DNA of 64,000 nucleotides. It comes from Georgenia wutianyii. Its GTDB lineage: Bacteria > Actinomycetota > Actinomycetes > Actinomycetales > Actinomycetaceae. The DNA lies in the NCBI RefSeq assembly GCF_006349365.1, contig NZ_CP040899.1:2790001-2854000 (forward strand), read 5' to 3'. This document shows, piece by piece, positions 45,275 to 55,507 of this stretch (position 1 is its first letter; every line of letters begins with the position of its first letter). Position numbers and translations under genes: made by a program. The notes beneath the pieces were generated by a model. That model saw nothing but the letters and a program-made list of their open reading frames with translations, was not told the origin of the DNA and did no database searches.

Positions 45275-46567
45275 TCAGCCAGCGATCTTCTCGAGGACGA
45301 CCTCACCGGCCCGGACGCCCTCGTCGGAGGCACCGATGTCGATGCCGCCCTCCAGGGCCTGACGGGCGCGGTCGAAGCGCTCGGGGGTGTCGGTGTGCAT
45401 GGTGAGCAGGGGCTGGCCCGCGGTCACCCGGTCGCCCGGCTTCGCGTGCAGCTCGACGCCCGCTGCGGCCTGGACGGCGTCGCCCTGGCGGGCGCGGCCG
45501 GCGCCCAGGCGCCACGCGCACACGCCGACGGCGTAGGCGTCCAGGCGCGTGAGCACGCCGTCCTCCTGCGCCGTGATCGTCTCGGTCTCCTTGGCGGTGG
45601 GCAGCGGGGCGTCCGGGTCGCCGCCCTGGGCGCTGATCATCCGGCGCCACACGTCCATCGCGCGGCCGTCGGCGAGCGCGGCGCGCGGGTCGGCGTCGGT
45701 GCGACCGGCGGCGTCGAGCATCTCCCGGGCGAGGGCCACGGTGAGCTCGACGACGTCGGCGGGACCGCCACCGGCGAGTACCTCGACCGACTCGCGGACC
45801 TCCAGGCCGTTGCCGGCGGTGAGGCCGAGCGGGGTGGACATGTCGGTGAGCAGGGCGGTGGTGCGCACGCCCGCGTCGGTGCCGAGGGCGACCATCGTGC
45901 GGGCGAGCTCGCGGGCGGCGTCGATGTCCTTCATGAACGCGCCCGAGCCGACCTTGACGTCCAGGACGAGCGAGCCGGTGCCCTCGGCGATCTTCTTGCT
46001 CATGATCGAGGAGGCGATGAGCGGGATGGCCTCGACGGTGCCGGTGGTGTCGCGCAGCGCGTAGAGCTTCTTGTCCGCCGGGGCCAGGCCGGTGCCGGCG
46101 GCGCAGATGACCGCGCCGATGTCCTCGAGCTGGCGCAGGATGGCGTCGTTGTCGAGGTCCGCACGCCAGCCGGGGATCGCCTCGAGCTTGTCGAGGGTGC
46201 CGCCGGTGTGGCCCAGACCGCGCCCGGACAGCTGGGGCACGGCGACGTCGAAGACGGCGACGAGCGGGGCGAGGGGCAGGGTGATCTTGTCGCCCACTCC
46301 CCCGGTCGAGTGCTTGTCGGCGGTGGGCCGGCTGAGGCCGGAGAAGTCCATCCGCTCGCCAGAGGCGATCATCGCGGCGGTCCAGCGGGCGATCTCCCCG
46401 CGGTCCATCCCGCGCAGGAAGATCGCCATGGCGAGGGCGGACATCTGCTCGTCGGCGACGACGCCGCGGGTGTAGGCGTCCACCACCCAGTCGATCTCTG
46501 CGACGGAGAGGGTGCCGCCGTCACGCTTGGTCCGGATGATGTCGACGACGTCGAAGGCTTCGGTCAT
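45275..46567 (-). CDS. deoA: Thymidine (pyrimidine-nucleoside) phosphorylase
   Basis: This 430-residue enzyme has the family signature SGLSRPTADKHSTGGVGDK (phosphate-binding region, about 75-93), LSGRGLGHTGGTLDKLEAI and the three-domain length. It cleaves thymidine or deoxyuridine with phosphate to base plus 2-deoxyribose-1-phosphate. It lies downstream of cdd in the nucleoside uptake and salvage cluster. A TAGGGT box six bases before the ATG indicates an internal leaderless promoter in addition to read-through from upstream. Confidence 0.96.
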   Translation of the reverse strand: MTEAFDVVDIIRTKRDGGTLSVAEIDWVVDAYTRGVVADEQMSALAMAIFLRGMDRGEIARWTAAMIASGERMDFSGLSRPTADKHSTGGVGDKITLPLAPLVAVFDVAVPQLSGRGLGHTGGTLDKLEAIPGWRADLDNDAILRQLEDIGAVICAAGTGLAPADKKLYALRDTTGTVEAIPLIASSIMSKKIAEGTGSLVLDVKVGSGAFMKDIDAARELARTMVALGTDAGVRTTALLTDMSTPLGLTAGNGLEVRESVEVLAGGGPADVVELTVALAREMLDAAGRTDADPRAALADGRAMDVWRRMISAQGGDPDAPLPTAKETETITAQEDGVLTRLDAYAVGVCAWRLGAGRARQGDAVQAAAGVELHAKPGDRVTAGQPLLTMHTDTPERFDRARQALEGGIDIGASDEGVRAGEVVLEKIAG

Positions 46568-46573
46568 GACCCA

Positions 46574-46579
46574 ACCCTA
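46574..46579 (-). promoter_or_regulatory. -10 box, leaderless deoA
   Basis: TAGGGT on the minus strand ends six bases before ATG 46567, within the 54-base gap after cdd. Confidence 0.55.
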
Positions 46580-46621
46580 GGGGCGAGAACGACCGAGCGC
46601 TGGGAGGAAGGGCCCGCCACG

Positions 46622-47020
46622 TCAGCGGCCCGCCAGGTGCCCGGGGCCGAACGCCTCGGGGAGCACCGCGGTCATCGGCTGGATGCCGGAGGGCATGTCG
46701 ACGAGCAGCTCGGGCCCACCGTGCTCCCACAGCAGCTGGCGGCAGCGGCCGCACGGGATGATCACGGTGCCGTCGCCGTCGACGCAGGTGAAGGCGACGA
46801 GGCGGCCCCCGCCGGTGGCGTGCAGCTCGGAGACGAGGCCGCACTCGGCGCACAGGGCCAGCCCGTAGGAGGCGTTCTCGACGTTGCAGCCGGTGACCGT
46901 GCGGCCGTCGTCGACGAGCGCGGCGGCACCGACCGGGTAGCGGGAGTAGGGGACGTAGGCGCGGGGCAGCATCCCCCGGGCGAGCTCGCGCAGCCGGTCC
47001 CACGTCGTGTCGTCGATCAT
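46622..47020 (-). CDS. cdd: Cytidine deaminase
   Basis: This 132-residue small tetrameric-type cytidine deaminase has Cys57-Ala-Glu59 (zinc ligand and proton shuttle) and the PCGRC motif with Cys90 and Cys93. GCNVENASYG forms the substrate pocket. It converts cytidine and deoxycytidine to uridine and deoxyuridine, which DeoA can then cleave. The ATG at 47020 follows an AGGAGGAG site. It lies about 100 bases after the second permease gene in the nucleoside operon. Confidence 0.96.
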   Translation of the reverse strand: MIDDTTWDRLRELARGMLPRAYVPYSRYPVGAAALVDDGRTVTGCNVENASYGLALCAECGLVSELHATGGGRLVAFTCVDGDGTVIIPCGRCRQLLWEHGGPELLVDMPSGIQPMTAVLPEAFGPGHLAGR

Positions 47021-47123
47021 GTCGCTCTCCTCCTGGTCGGTGGCCTCCCGCCGTGGCGTGAGGTGGGCCGCTGGCGGGAGGACGTCGGTGGCCCCGGCCC
47101 CCGAGGGGGCCGGGGCCGACCGG

Positions 47124-48398
47124 CTACTTGATGTAGGGCTTGTTCTCCGCGGCCGGCGGGCGGACCCGCCCGACGAGGCCGGCGACGGCGAAGATGGTGA
47201 TGACGTAGGGCAGCATGAGGAGGAACTCCCCGGGGATGCCCGCGCCACCCATCGTGCTCAGCATGTTGGCGAGGTTACGCGACAGCCCGAACAGGAGCGC
47301 TGCGGCGACGGCCCCGATCGGGTTCCACCGGCCGAGGATCATCGCCGCGAGGGCGATGAAGCCGTTGCCGGCGGACATGTCCCGGCCGAACGCCAGGCCC
47401 GAGCCCAGGGTGAAGAACGCACCGCCGAGGCCGGCGAGGGCGCTGCCGAGGATCGGGGTGACCCACCGGGTGCGGATGACGTTGATGCCGACGGTGTCCG
47501 CGGCCTTGGGGTGCTCGCCGACGGCGCGCACCCGCAGGCCCCAGCGGCTGCGGAACAGGAAGAACTGCAGCGCGATGATCGCCGCGTACATGAGGTACAC
47601 GAGGATGTTCTGGTTGAAGAGCACCGGGCCGATGATCGGGATGTCCGAGAGGATCGGCACCGGGAGCGTCGGCAGCCGGAAGCGCTGGTTGAGGTCCGGG
47701 TTGTCGCTGAGGACGGTGGAGAAGAAGAACGTCGTCAGGCCGAGCACGAGGACGTTGAGCACGACACCGACGATGATCTGGTCGACCCAGTACTTCACGC
47801 TGAAGAACACGAGCAGGACGCCGACGAGCGCACCGGCGATCGGTGCGGCGATGACGCCGACGTACGGGTTGCCGGCCAGCGAGGCGACGATCGCGGAGAG
47901 GAACGCACCGGCGAGCAGCTGGCCCTCGATCGCGATGTTGACGACGCCGGAGCGCTCGCACATGACGCCGGAGAGGGCGCCGAAGACGAGCGGCACCGAC
48001 AGGGCGAGCCCACCGATGAGGAGGGAGGTCAGCGGGATGGTCCCGCCGGCCCCGGCCCAGGTGAGGAAGGCGAGGACGAAGGCCGCGCCGAAGACCGACG
48101 GCGGCCACCACCCGGCCGGCTCACGCCGGACGGCGCGGAACGCGGCGTAGGCGGCCACCGCGGCCATGACGAGGGTGAGCACCCACAGCGCCGGCACCGT
48201 CGGGACGATGGTGTTGGGCAGCTCGGTGACCTCCCCGCCGGTGGCGGTGCGGAAGGTCGTCGTCTCCTCGGACTCGGTGAACAGGACGAACCCGAACAGG
48301 GAGACGAGGGTGAAGGCGATCATGATCCCGGGCGCGCGCCACTTGACGGGCGGGACGATCACGGGCGTCTTCTCGGCGGGCATGGTGGCGGTGCTCAT
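47124..48398 (-). CDS. ABC transporter permease, nucleoside (BMP-type) importer
   Basis: This 424-residue membrane protein has about ten helices and the BPD_transp_2 blocks VFGALSGVMCERSGVVNIAIEG and VGEHPKAADTVGINV. An N-terminal periplasmic insertion (about 55-80) precedes the core. Its ATG overlaps the stop of the first permease (ATGA). With the other permease, the double ATPase and the BMP lipoprotein it forms a high-affinity nucleoside importer of the NupABC/RnsBACD type. Specificity is inferred from the adjoining cdd and deoA. Confidence 0.92.
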   Translation of the reverse strand: MSTATMPAEKTPVIVPPVKWRAPGIMIAFTLVSLFGFVLFTESEETTTFRTATGGEVTELPNTIVPTVPALWVLTLVMAAVAAYAAFRAVRREPAGWWPPSVFGAAFVLAFLTWAGAGGTIPLTSLLIGGLALSVPLVFGALSGVMCERSGVVNIAIEGQLLAGAFLSAIVASLAGNPYVGVIAAPIAGALVGVLLVFFSVKYWVDQIIVGVVLNVLVLGLTTFFFSTVLSDNPDLNQRFRLPTLPVPILSDIPIIGPVLFNQNILVYLMYAAIIALQFFLFRSRWGLRVRAVGEHPKAADTVGINVIRTRWVTPILGSALAGLGGAFFTLGSGLAFGRDMSAGNGFIALAAMILGRWNPIGAVAAALLFGLSRNLANMLSTMGGAGIPGEFLLMLPYVITIFAVAGLVGRVRPPAAENKPYIK

Positions 48399-49692
48399 GC
48401 CGCAGCCTCCTTCGCGACGAGCGCCGACCTGCGCCGGGGCCGGTCGGGAGCCGGCAGGCGGAAGATCGCGCGGACGAGTGGGGGTGCAGCGATGAGGAGC
48501 ACGATGATCGACTGCACGACGAGGATGATGTCGATGGGGGTGTCGGTGGTCGACTGCATGAGGAACCCACCGGCCTTGAGGGCGCCGAAGAGCAGGCCGG
48601 CCGCCAGGGTGCCCCACGGGCGGGAGCGGCCGAGCAGGGCGACGGTGATCGCGTCGAAGCCGTAGGTCGCGGCGACGCCCGACGTGAGGAGCTGCTCGGT
48701 GCCGAGCACCTGCGCCGAGCCACCGAGGCCGGAGAGCGCGCCGGCGATGAGCATCGCGAGGATCATCACCTTGTTCACCGAGACGCCCGAGTTGCGGGCG
48801 GCGTCGATGTTGGCGCCGACGGCGCGCAGCTCGAAGCCGAACGTCGAGCGCTCCACGAGCCACCACACGAGCGCGGTGACCGCGATCATGACGATGAAGC
48901 CGAAGTGGAGGCGGAAGCCCTCGCCGAGGATGAGCCCGTAGAGCGAGGTGTCGCGCACGTAGGGCGAGCGGGGCAGGGCGGACCCGCCCTGCTGGAAGGC
49001 GGGCTGGGTGAGCAGCCAGCCGATGAAGTACACGGCGATGTTGTTGAGCATGATCGTGACGATCACCTCGTTGGCACCGGTCCGGGCCTTGAGGACACCG
49101 GCGATGCCGCCGTAGATCGCGCCGCCGAGCATCGCGGCGATCACCGCGAGGATGATGTGCAGGACGATCGGCAGGTCGAGCGCGAAGCCGACCCAGCCAC
49201 CGGCGACGGCGCCGAGGATGATCTGGCCCTGGCCACCGATGTTGAACATGCCGGCGCGGAAGGCGACGGCGATGCCCAGACCGGTGAACACGAGCGGCAC
49301 GGAGAACACGAGGGTCTCGGTGAGCGGCCGGATCGCCCGGGTGAAGGTCTCCGCCCGGTAGTCGAAGATCGCGCCGCGGAACAGGGCGTTGTACGCGGAG
49401 GCGATGGCGTCCCACGCGGCCGAGAGGAGGTCTCCGGGCCGGGTGAAGAAGTAGCTCGCGGCCTCCTGGACCCGGGTGTCGGCGGCGGCGATGAGGATCG
49501 CGCTCAGCGCCAGGGCGATGACGATCGCCAGGACGGTGACGAGCCAGCTGCCGGAGAGGATCTCGCGGGCGAACTGCGAGCTCCGGCTCGGGGGCCGCTG
49601 CCCGGCGGCCTGCTCACGGGCCGAGGGGGACTCCTCGGCCTGGGCGACGACGTCGCCCGGGTGCTCCTCGCGGCGGGGGACCTGGTCCTCGC

Positions 49693-49696
<4 letters not shown>
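48395..49696 (-). CDS. ABC transporter permease, nucleoside (BMP-type) importer
   Basis: This 433-residue membrane protein begins with a hydrophilic N-terminus (about 1-50), then about nine helices with FRAGMFNIGGQGQIILGAV, the ATGIHARTG-like loop region and FGFDAITVALLGRSRPWG. It overlaps the ATPase gene by four bases upstream and the second permease by four bases downstream. It forms the heterodimeric membrane channel of the nucleoside importer. Confidence 0.92.
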
Positions 49697-51267
<1,571 letters not shown>

Positions 51268-51376
51268 TGGGCTGCTCCAAGGGTGTAGGTGGCCGCGGTG
51301 GCGGCCGTGCGGTGGACCGGGGGTCCGGGAAGGAAGGTGGGCGCGGCACGCACGGGGGCGACAGCGCCCGGACTGA

Positions 51377-51415
51377 TGACGGCCCGGCCACCATGGGATG
51401 GCGGCCGGGCCGTCA
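51377..51415 (-). terminator. Intercistronic hairpin between bmpA and ATPase genes
   Basis: A perfect 13-bp stem (51377-51389 with 51403-51415) and a 13-base loop lie 16 bases after the bmpA stop. It probably acts as a partial terminator or mRNA-stabilising hairpin, allowing more binding protein than transporter. Confidence 0.65.
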
Positions 51416-51431
51416 CGACGTCACATGAGGA

Positions 51432-52550
51432 TCAGGGAGCGTTGACGGTCTCGACCGTGATCTCGCCGGAGATGATCTGCTCCTGGATCGCGGTGATCTG
51501 GTCCTGGAGCTCCTGGGGCACCTCGGCGCTGCCGAGGGCCAGGCTCACGCCACCGTTCTCGAGGTCACCGACGTAGGGGGTGCCGGAGAAGGTGCCCTCC
51601 GAGGCCTCCTTGATGGTCTCGAAGACGCCCGCGCCGATCTCCTTGACGACCGAGGCGAGGGTGATGTCGCCGTAGTCGGTCGACTGGGTCCAGTCGGAGT
51701 CCACGCCGACGATCCACACGTTGCCGGCGTTCTCGGCGGCAGCGGCCGCGCCGAGGCCCACGGGGCCCGCGACCGGCATGATGATGTCCGCGCCCTGGGC
51801 GATGAACTGCTCGGTGAGCGCCTGGCCCTGGCCCTGGTCCTCGAAGCCGCCGGAGAACGTGCCGTCCTGCGCCTCCTTGTCCCAGCCGAGGACCTGGACG
51901 TCGGTGCCGTTGTCCTCGTTGTACTTCGCGACGCCGTCGACGAAGCCGTCCATGAAGATGCTCACCGACGGGATCGGCAGGCCACCGAAGGTGGCGACGG
52001 TGCCGGTCTGGGTCATGCCCGCGGCGAGGTAGCCACCGAGGTAGGCCGCCTCGGCGGTGTTGAAGATGATCGGCTTGGCGTTGTCGAGCTCGACCGGCGC
52101 GGGCGGGTCACCCTCGGAGAAGGTCGCGTCGACGAGACCGAAGGCGAGGTCGGCGTTGCCCTCGGCAGCGCCCTGGATCGGGTCCTCGAGGAGGAAGCCG
52201 ACACCGATGGTGATGTCGCAGCCCTGCTGCACCATGGCGTCGACGTTCGGGCCGAAGTCGGCGTCGCTCTGGGACTCGGCGTTGTTCATCTGGATGCCGA
52301 GCTCGGCCTCGGCGCGCACGGCGCCCTCCATGGCCGACTGGTTGAACGACTGGTCGTCCCAGCCGCCCTGGTCGGAGATGAGGCAGGCAAGGAAGTCGCT
52401 GGCGCCGTCGCCGGCAACCTCGGTCTCGGTCTCCGCGGCGGTGGTCTCTTCGCCGCCCGGCTCGGTGGTGTCGTCCGGCGCGTCGCCACATGCGGCGAGC
52501 GTCAGCGTCGCCACGGCGGCCAGAGCCGTCGCGTAGATGCTCTTCTTCAC
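51432..52550 (-). CDS. BMP family nucleoside-binding lipoprotein
   Basis: This 372-residue protein has a lipoprotein signal peptide with lipobox LAAC (Cys21) and an acidic linker (about 24-50). The Bmp fold follows with GGWDDQSFNQSAMEGAVRAE, AYLGGYLAAGM, VATFGGLPIPSV and a DWTQ substrate loop. It captures nucleosides outside the membrane for the downstream ABC importer. The GTG start has CAGGAGTAAG upstream. It is the first gene of the cluster leading to cdd, deoA and deoC. Confidence 0.94.
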   Translation of the reverse strand: MKKSIYATALAAVATLTLAACGDAPDDTTEPGGEETTAAETETEVAGDGASDFLACLISDQGGWDDQSFNQSAMEGAVRAEAELGIQMNNAESQSDADFGPNVDAMVQQGCDITIGVGFLLEDPIQGAAEGNADLAFGLVDATFSEGDPPAPVELDNAKPIIFNTAEAAYLGGYLAAGMTQTGTVATFGGLPIPSVSIFMDGFVDGVAKYNEDNGTDVQVLGWDKEAQDGTFSGGFEDQGQGQALTEQFIAQGADIIMPVAGPVGLGAAAAAENAGNVWIVGVDSDWTQSTDYGDITLASVVKEIGAGVFETIKEASEGTFSGTPYVGDLENGGVSLALGSAEVPQELQDQITAIQEQIISGEITVETVNAP

Positions 52551-52628
52551 GCTTACTCCTGGAGGTTAGGCCGGTGGTCCGGCGGAACGATGGGGGCGTT
52601 CACCGAACCAATCGGCTGTGTCTTGCTG

Positions 52629-52634
52629 ACTTTA
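52629..52634 (-). promoter_or_regulatory. Candidate -10 box for the nucleoside-uptake operon
   Basis: TAAAGT on the minus strand, 78 bases upstream of the bmpA GTG, lies in an unusually AT-rich stretch (about 52600-52700). No clear -35 was recognised. Confidence 0.35.
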
Positions 52635-52679
52635 AGCCTCTGGAATGTGAGAACCGCCGCATGGTGAGACTACGGGGTG

Positions 52680-52692
52680 TTCTGTTACAGAA
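52680..52692. promoter_or_regulatory. 13-bp dyad upstream of bmpA, possible operator
   Basis: TTCTGTTACAGAA is a perfect 6-1-6 dyad in the AT-rich gap, about 45 bases upstream of the candidate -10 of bmpA. It could bind a nucleoside-responsive regulator; no such regulator is adjacent. Confidence 0.35.
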
Positions 52693-52698
52693 ACGTTG

Positions 52699-53970
52699 CT
52701 ATCGGGCGCGCACGGGAGCGCCCCCGCGACCGGGGCGCACACGGCCCCCACGCGTCGGCGCGGTGACCCGCGGTTCGTAGCCTGCGAGCTGCGCCGTTCG
52801 GGCGAGAACGCGCATCCCGATCCCGATGGCGCGCTCGTCGACGACGAGGTCGCCCTGGTGGAGGTCGTACGCCGGGGCGCCCGGCGTCCGCGTGCCCAGG
52901 CGCACCATGGCACCGGGCACCCGGGACAGGTACCAGGCGAAGTCCTCCCCGCCGAGGGACTGCTCGGTGAGGACGACCGCCTCGCTCGAGACGACCTCGC
53001 GGGCGGCTCCGTCGAGCATGCGCACGCACTGCTCGTCGTTGACGACCGGGGGCATGCCGCGGATGTGCTTGAGGTCCACCTCCACGCCGTAGGGCGCGAG
53101 CAGCTCGTGGACGACGTCGTCGACGAGCGCGCCGGCGCGCTCCCACGTCTCGACGTCCAGGGAGCGCAGCGTCCCGGTGACCGTCCCGCTCGCGGGGATG
53201 GTGTTGGGTGCCCGCCCGGCGTTGACGGCGCCCCACGTGAGGTTGGCGCCCGAGCGCGGGTCGAGGCGGCGGTCGAGGACCGCGGGCAGCTGGGTGATGA
53301 TGTGGCCGAGCGCGTAGACGACGTCGCCGGTGAGGTGCGGCCGGGAGGTGTGCCCGCCGTTCGAGCGGACGGTGATCGTCACGTTGTCCGACGCCGCGGT
53401 GATCGGGCCGATGCGCGAGCCGATCCGGCCCACCTCGAGCTTGGGCGCGCAGTGCACGGCGTACATCTGCTCGACGCCGTCGAGAACCCCGGCGTCGAGG
53501 AGCGACTTGGCGCCGCTGGGCTGGACCTCCTCGGCGGGCTGGAGGATGAGGCGGACACCGACGGGCAGCAGGTCCTCCTCGGCCAGCCGGGCGAGGACGA
53601 GCCCCGCGCCGAGGACGGCGCTGGCGTGCACGTCGTGGCCGCAGGCGTGGGACAGGCCCTTGTTGCGCGAGCGGAAGGGCAGCCCGGTGGTCTCGGTGAC
53701 CGGGAGGGCGTCGATGTCGCCGCGCAGGCCGATGCGCCGTCGGCCCCGCGCCCGCGGGTCGGGTCCGATGTCGCACACGAGCCCGGTACTCGTGAGGCGG
53801 CGCGGGGAGAGCCCGGCGGCTCTGAGGCGGTCGGCGAGCAGGTCGGTGGTCTCGCGCTCCATCCACCCGAGCTCGGGGTTGGAGTGGATCTGCCGGCGGA
53901 GGGCGACGAGCTCGTCGTCGAGCTCGTCGGCGAGCTGGAGGAGACGGTCGACCGGAGGGACGTCGTTCAC
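52699..53970 (-). CDS. M20 family amidohydrolase/metallopeptidase
   Basis: This 423-residue protein has M20 metal-site motifs: RGDIDALPVTE, SHACGHDVHAS, LQPAEEVQPSGA and GGEDFAWYL. It resembles the IAA-amino-acid/hippurate hydrolase subgroup, which cleaves N-acyl amino acids or peptides using two metal ions. No signal peptide, so cytoplasmic. GTG 53970 is supported by TAGGGT seven bases upstream. It is immediately upstream of the nucleoside operon on the same strand, but with its own promoter. The substrate is unknown. Confidence 0.9.
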   Translation of the reverse strand: MNDVPPVDRLLQLADELDDELVALRRQIHSNPELGWMERETTDLLADRLRAAGLSPRRLTSTGLVCDIGPDPRARGRRRIGLRGDIDALPVTETTGLPFRSRNKGLSHACGHDVHASAVLGAGLVLARLAEEDLLPVGVRLILQPAEEVQPSGAKSLLDAGVLDGVEQMYAVHCAPKLEVGRIGSRIGPITAASDNVTITVRSNGGHTSRPHLTGDVVYALGHIITQLPAVLDRRLDPRSGANLTWGAVNAGRAPNTIPASGTVTGTLRSLDVETWERAGALVDDVVHELLAPYGVEVDLKHIRGMPPVVNDEQCVRMLDGAAREVVSSEAVVLTEQSLGGEDFAWYLSRVPGAMVRLGTRTPGAPAYDLHQGDLVVDERAIGIGMRVLARTAQLAGYEPRVTAPTRGGRVRPGRGGAPVRAR

Positions 53971-53977
53971 CCTCGCG

Positions 53978-53983
53978 ACCCTA
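53978..53983 (-). promoter_or_regulatory. -10 box, leaderless M20 gene
   Basis: TAGGGT on the minus strand ends seven bases before GTG 53970 and fixes that start. Confidence 0.5.
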
Positions 53984-53993
53984 GCGCGGTTCC

Positions 53994-55088
53994 TCAGCGC
54001 AGCGCCTCGGGCAGCCGGTCCACGATCTCCTTGACCCGCTGCGCGTGGTCCGCCGTCGTCACGAGGAGGGCGTCGGGCGTGTCGACGACGACGGCGCCGG
54101 GGAGGCCGAGGACGGCGACGCGCCGGTCGCCCGGCACGACGAGGGCGCCGGGGCTGTCGAGGGCGAGGGTGAGGCCGGCGTCGCCGAGGGTGCGCACGCT
54201 CCCCTCCCCCGCGGGCAGCAGCCCGGCGAGGGAGCGCCAGTCGCCGACGTCGTCCCAGCCGAGGTCGGCGGGCACGACGGCGACCCCGCCGTCGGCGGCG
54301 ACGGGCTCGGCGACGGCGTGGTCGATGGCGATGCGGGTGAGGCGCGGCCACTCACGGGCGAGCACCTCCTGCCGCCCGGGGGTGTCCCAGGCGCGGGCGA
54401 TGGCGAGGAGACCGTCGTGCAGCGGCGGCTGGAGCCGGGCGAGGTGGTCGAGGAGCACCTGGGCGCGCACGACGAACATGCCGGCGTTCCACCGGTAGCG
54501 ACCGGTGGCGAGGTACTCGGCGGCCGTCGCGGCGTCGGGCTTCTCGACGAAGCGGGCGACGTGCCGAGCCGTGGGGGCGCCGTCGAGGGCGAGCGGGTCT
54601 CCCTCCTCGATGTAGCCGAACGCGGTCGAGGGGTGGTCGGCGGCGACGCCGACGGTGACGACGTAGCCCGCGCGGGCCGCGGCGACCGCCTCGCGCACGG
54701 CGGCGGCGAAGGCGTCGGGGCGGCGCACGACGTGGTCGGCGGCGAACGAGCCGAGGACGACGTCGCCGTGGCGTTCGCGCAGGAGGGCCGCGGCGAGCCC
54801 GATCGCGGCCATCGAGTCGCGGCCCGACGGCTCGGTGAGGAGGTTCGCGGGCGGCAGCGCGGGCAGCTGGGTCCCCACCTCCGCCGCGTGGGCCTCGCCC
54901 GTGACGACCACGACGCCCTCGGCGAGCGGCGCGAGGCGGTCCCACGTCCCCTGGAGGAGGGTGCGCCCGCTGCCGGTGAGGTCGAGGAGGAACTTGGGGT
55001 GGGCGCGGCGGGACAGCGGCCACAACCGGGTCCCGGCCCCTCCGGCCGGGACGACGGCGTGGAACCCGGGGATCTGGCTCGGCGTCAT
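53994..55088 (-). CDS. manC: Mannose-1-phosphate guanylyltransferase
   Basis: This 364-residue nucleotidyltransferase has the pyrophosphorylase motif PAGGAGTRLWPLSRRAHPK (14-32), LLTEPSGRDS, SFAADHVV, TAFGYIEEGD, FVEKPD and NAGMFVV. It makes GDP-mannose from mannose-1-phosphate and GTP for cell-wall glycans and glycolipids. It lacks the C-terminal phosphomannose isomerase domain of bifunctional forms. ATG 55088 follows a TAGGCT box by six bases. Confidence 0.93.
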   Translation of the reverse strand: MTPSQIPGFHAVVPAGGAGTRLWPLSRRAHPKFLLDLTGSGRTLLQGTWDRLAPLAEGVVVVTGEAHAAEVGTQLPALPPANLLTEPSGRDSMAAIGLAAALLRERHGDVVLGSFAADHVVRRPDAFAAAVREAVAAARAGYVVTVGVAADHPSTAFGYIEEGDPLALDGAPTARHVARFVEKPDAATAAEYLATGRYRWNAGMFVVRAQVLLDHLARLQPPLHDGLLAIARAWDTPGRQEVLAREWPRLTRIAIDHAVAEPVAADGGVAVVPADLGWDDVGDWRSLAGLLPAGEGSVRTLGDAGLTLALDSPGALVVPGDRRVAVLGLPGAVVVDTPDALLVTTADHAQRVKEIVDRLPEALR

Positions 55089-55094
55089 GCGGGC

Positions 55095-55100
55095 AGCCTA
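55095..55100 (-). promoter_or_regulatory. -10 box, leaderless manC
   Basis: TAGGCT on the minus strand ends six bases before ATG 55088. Confidence 0.55.
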
Positions 55101-55148
55101 GACAGGGGGTGGGAGGCGGCGCCCGTCCCGTCCGCCCCCCGCGCGCGC

Positions 55149-55217
55149 CGAGGTCGCACATCTCGATCCCAGGTCCTCCGATGTTTCCGGCGACCGCTGC
55201 GGGAATGTGCGACCTCG
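55149..55217. repeat. 69-bp element bounded by 13-bp perfect inverted repeats
   Basis: CGAGGTCGCACAT (55149-55161) and its exact complement (55205-55217) enclose 43 bases. It lies in the 419-base gap between manC and the HNH gene, which otherwise shows only a doubtful 21-codon frame. In plan it resembles the elements at 25361-25619. Confidence 0.7.
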
Positions 55218-55289
55218 CGGCGGGTGTGGGCGCCGGCCTCCGGGGGCGAGCGAGGAGTTGTGGGCCGGCCCCGTCTCGTAGGCGTTCAG

Positions 55290-55355
55290 CTAGCCGGTGA
55301 CGAGCAGGGCGGCGGCCATGGTGAGGGCGGTGATGCGGGTGAGGCGGGTGGTCAT
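55290..55355 (-). pseudogene. 21-residue signal-peptide-like micro-ORF, possible lipoprotein remnant
   Basis: An ATG with GCAGGAGAC upstream encodes MTTRLTRITALTMAAALLVTG and then TAG. This is a complete lipoprotein-type signal peptide in which the stop falls exactly where the lipobox Cys would be. The continuing frame shows no recognisable domain. It could be a dead lipoprotein gene, a very small membrane peptide, or chance. Confidence 0.35.
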
Positions 55356-55507
55356 GTCTCCTGCGGTGCGGCGCGCGGTGGGAACCGCCGAGCGCACGGC
55401 AGCGCCCGGGCGGTGTCCACGGCCTGCGGCCCCGATGTCAGTGGTCGCCGATAGCGTGAAGTCAGGTCGATCAGATGATCGGCGGCGAACCGAGGGAGGT
55501 GAGCAGG

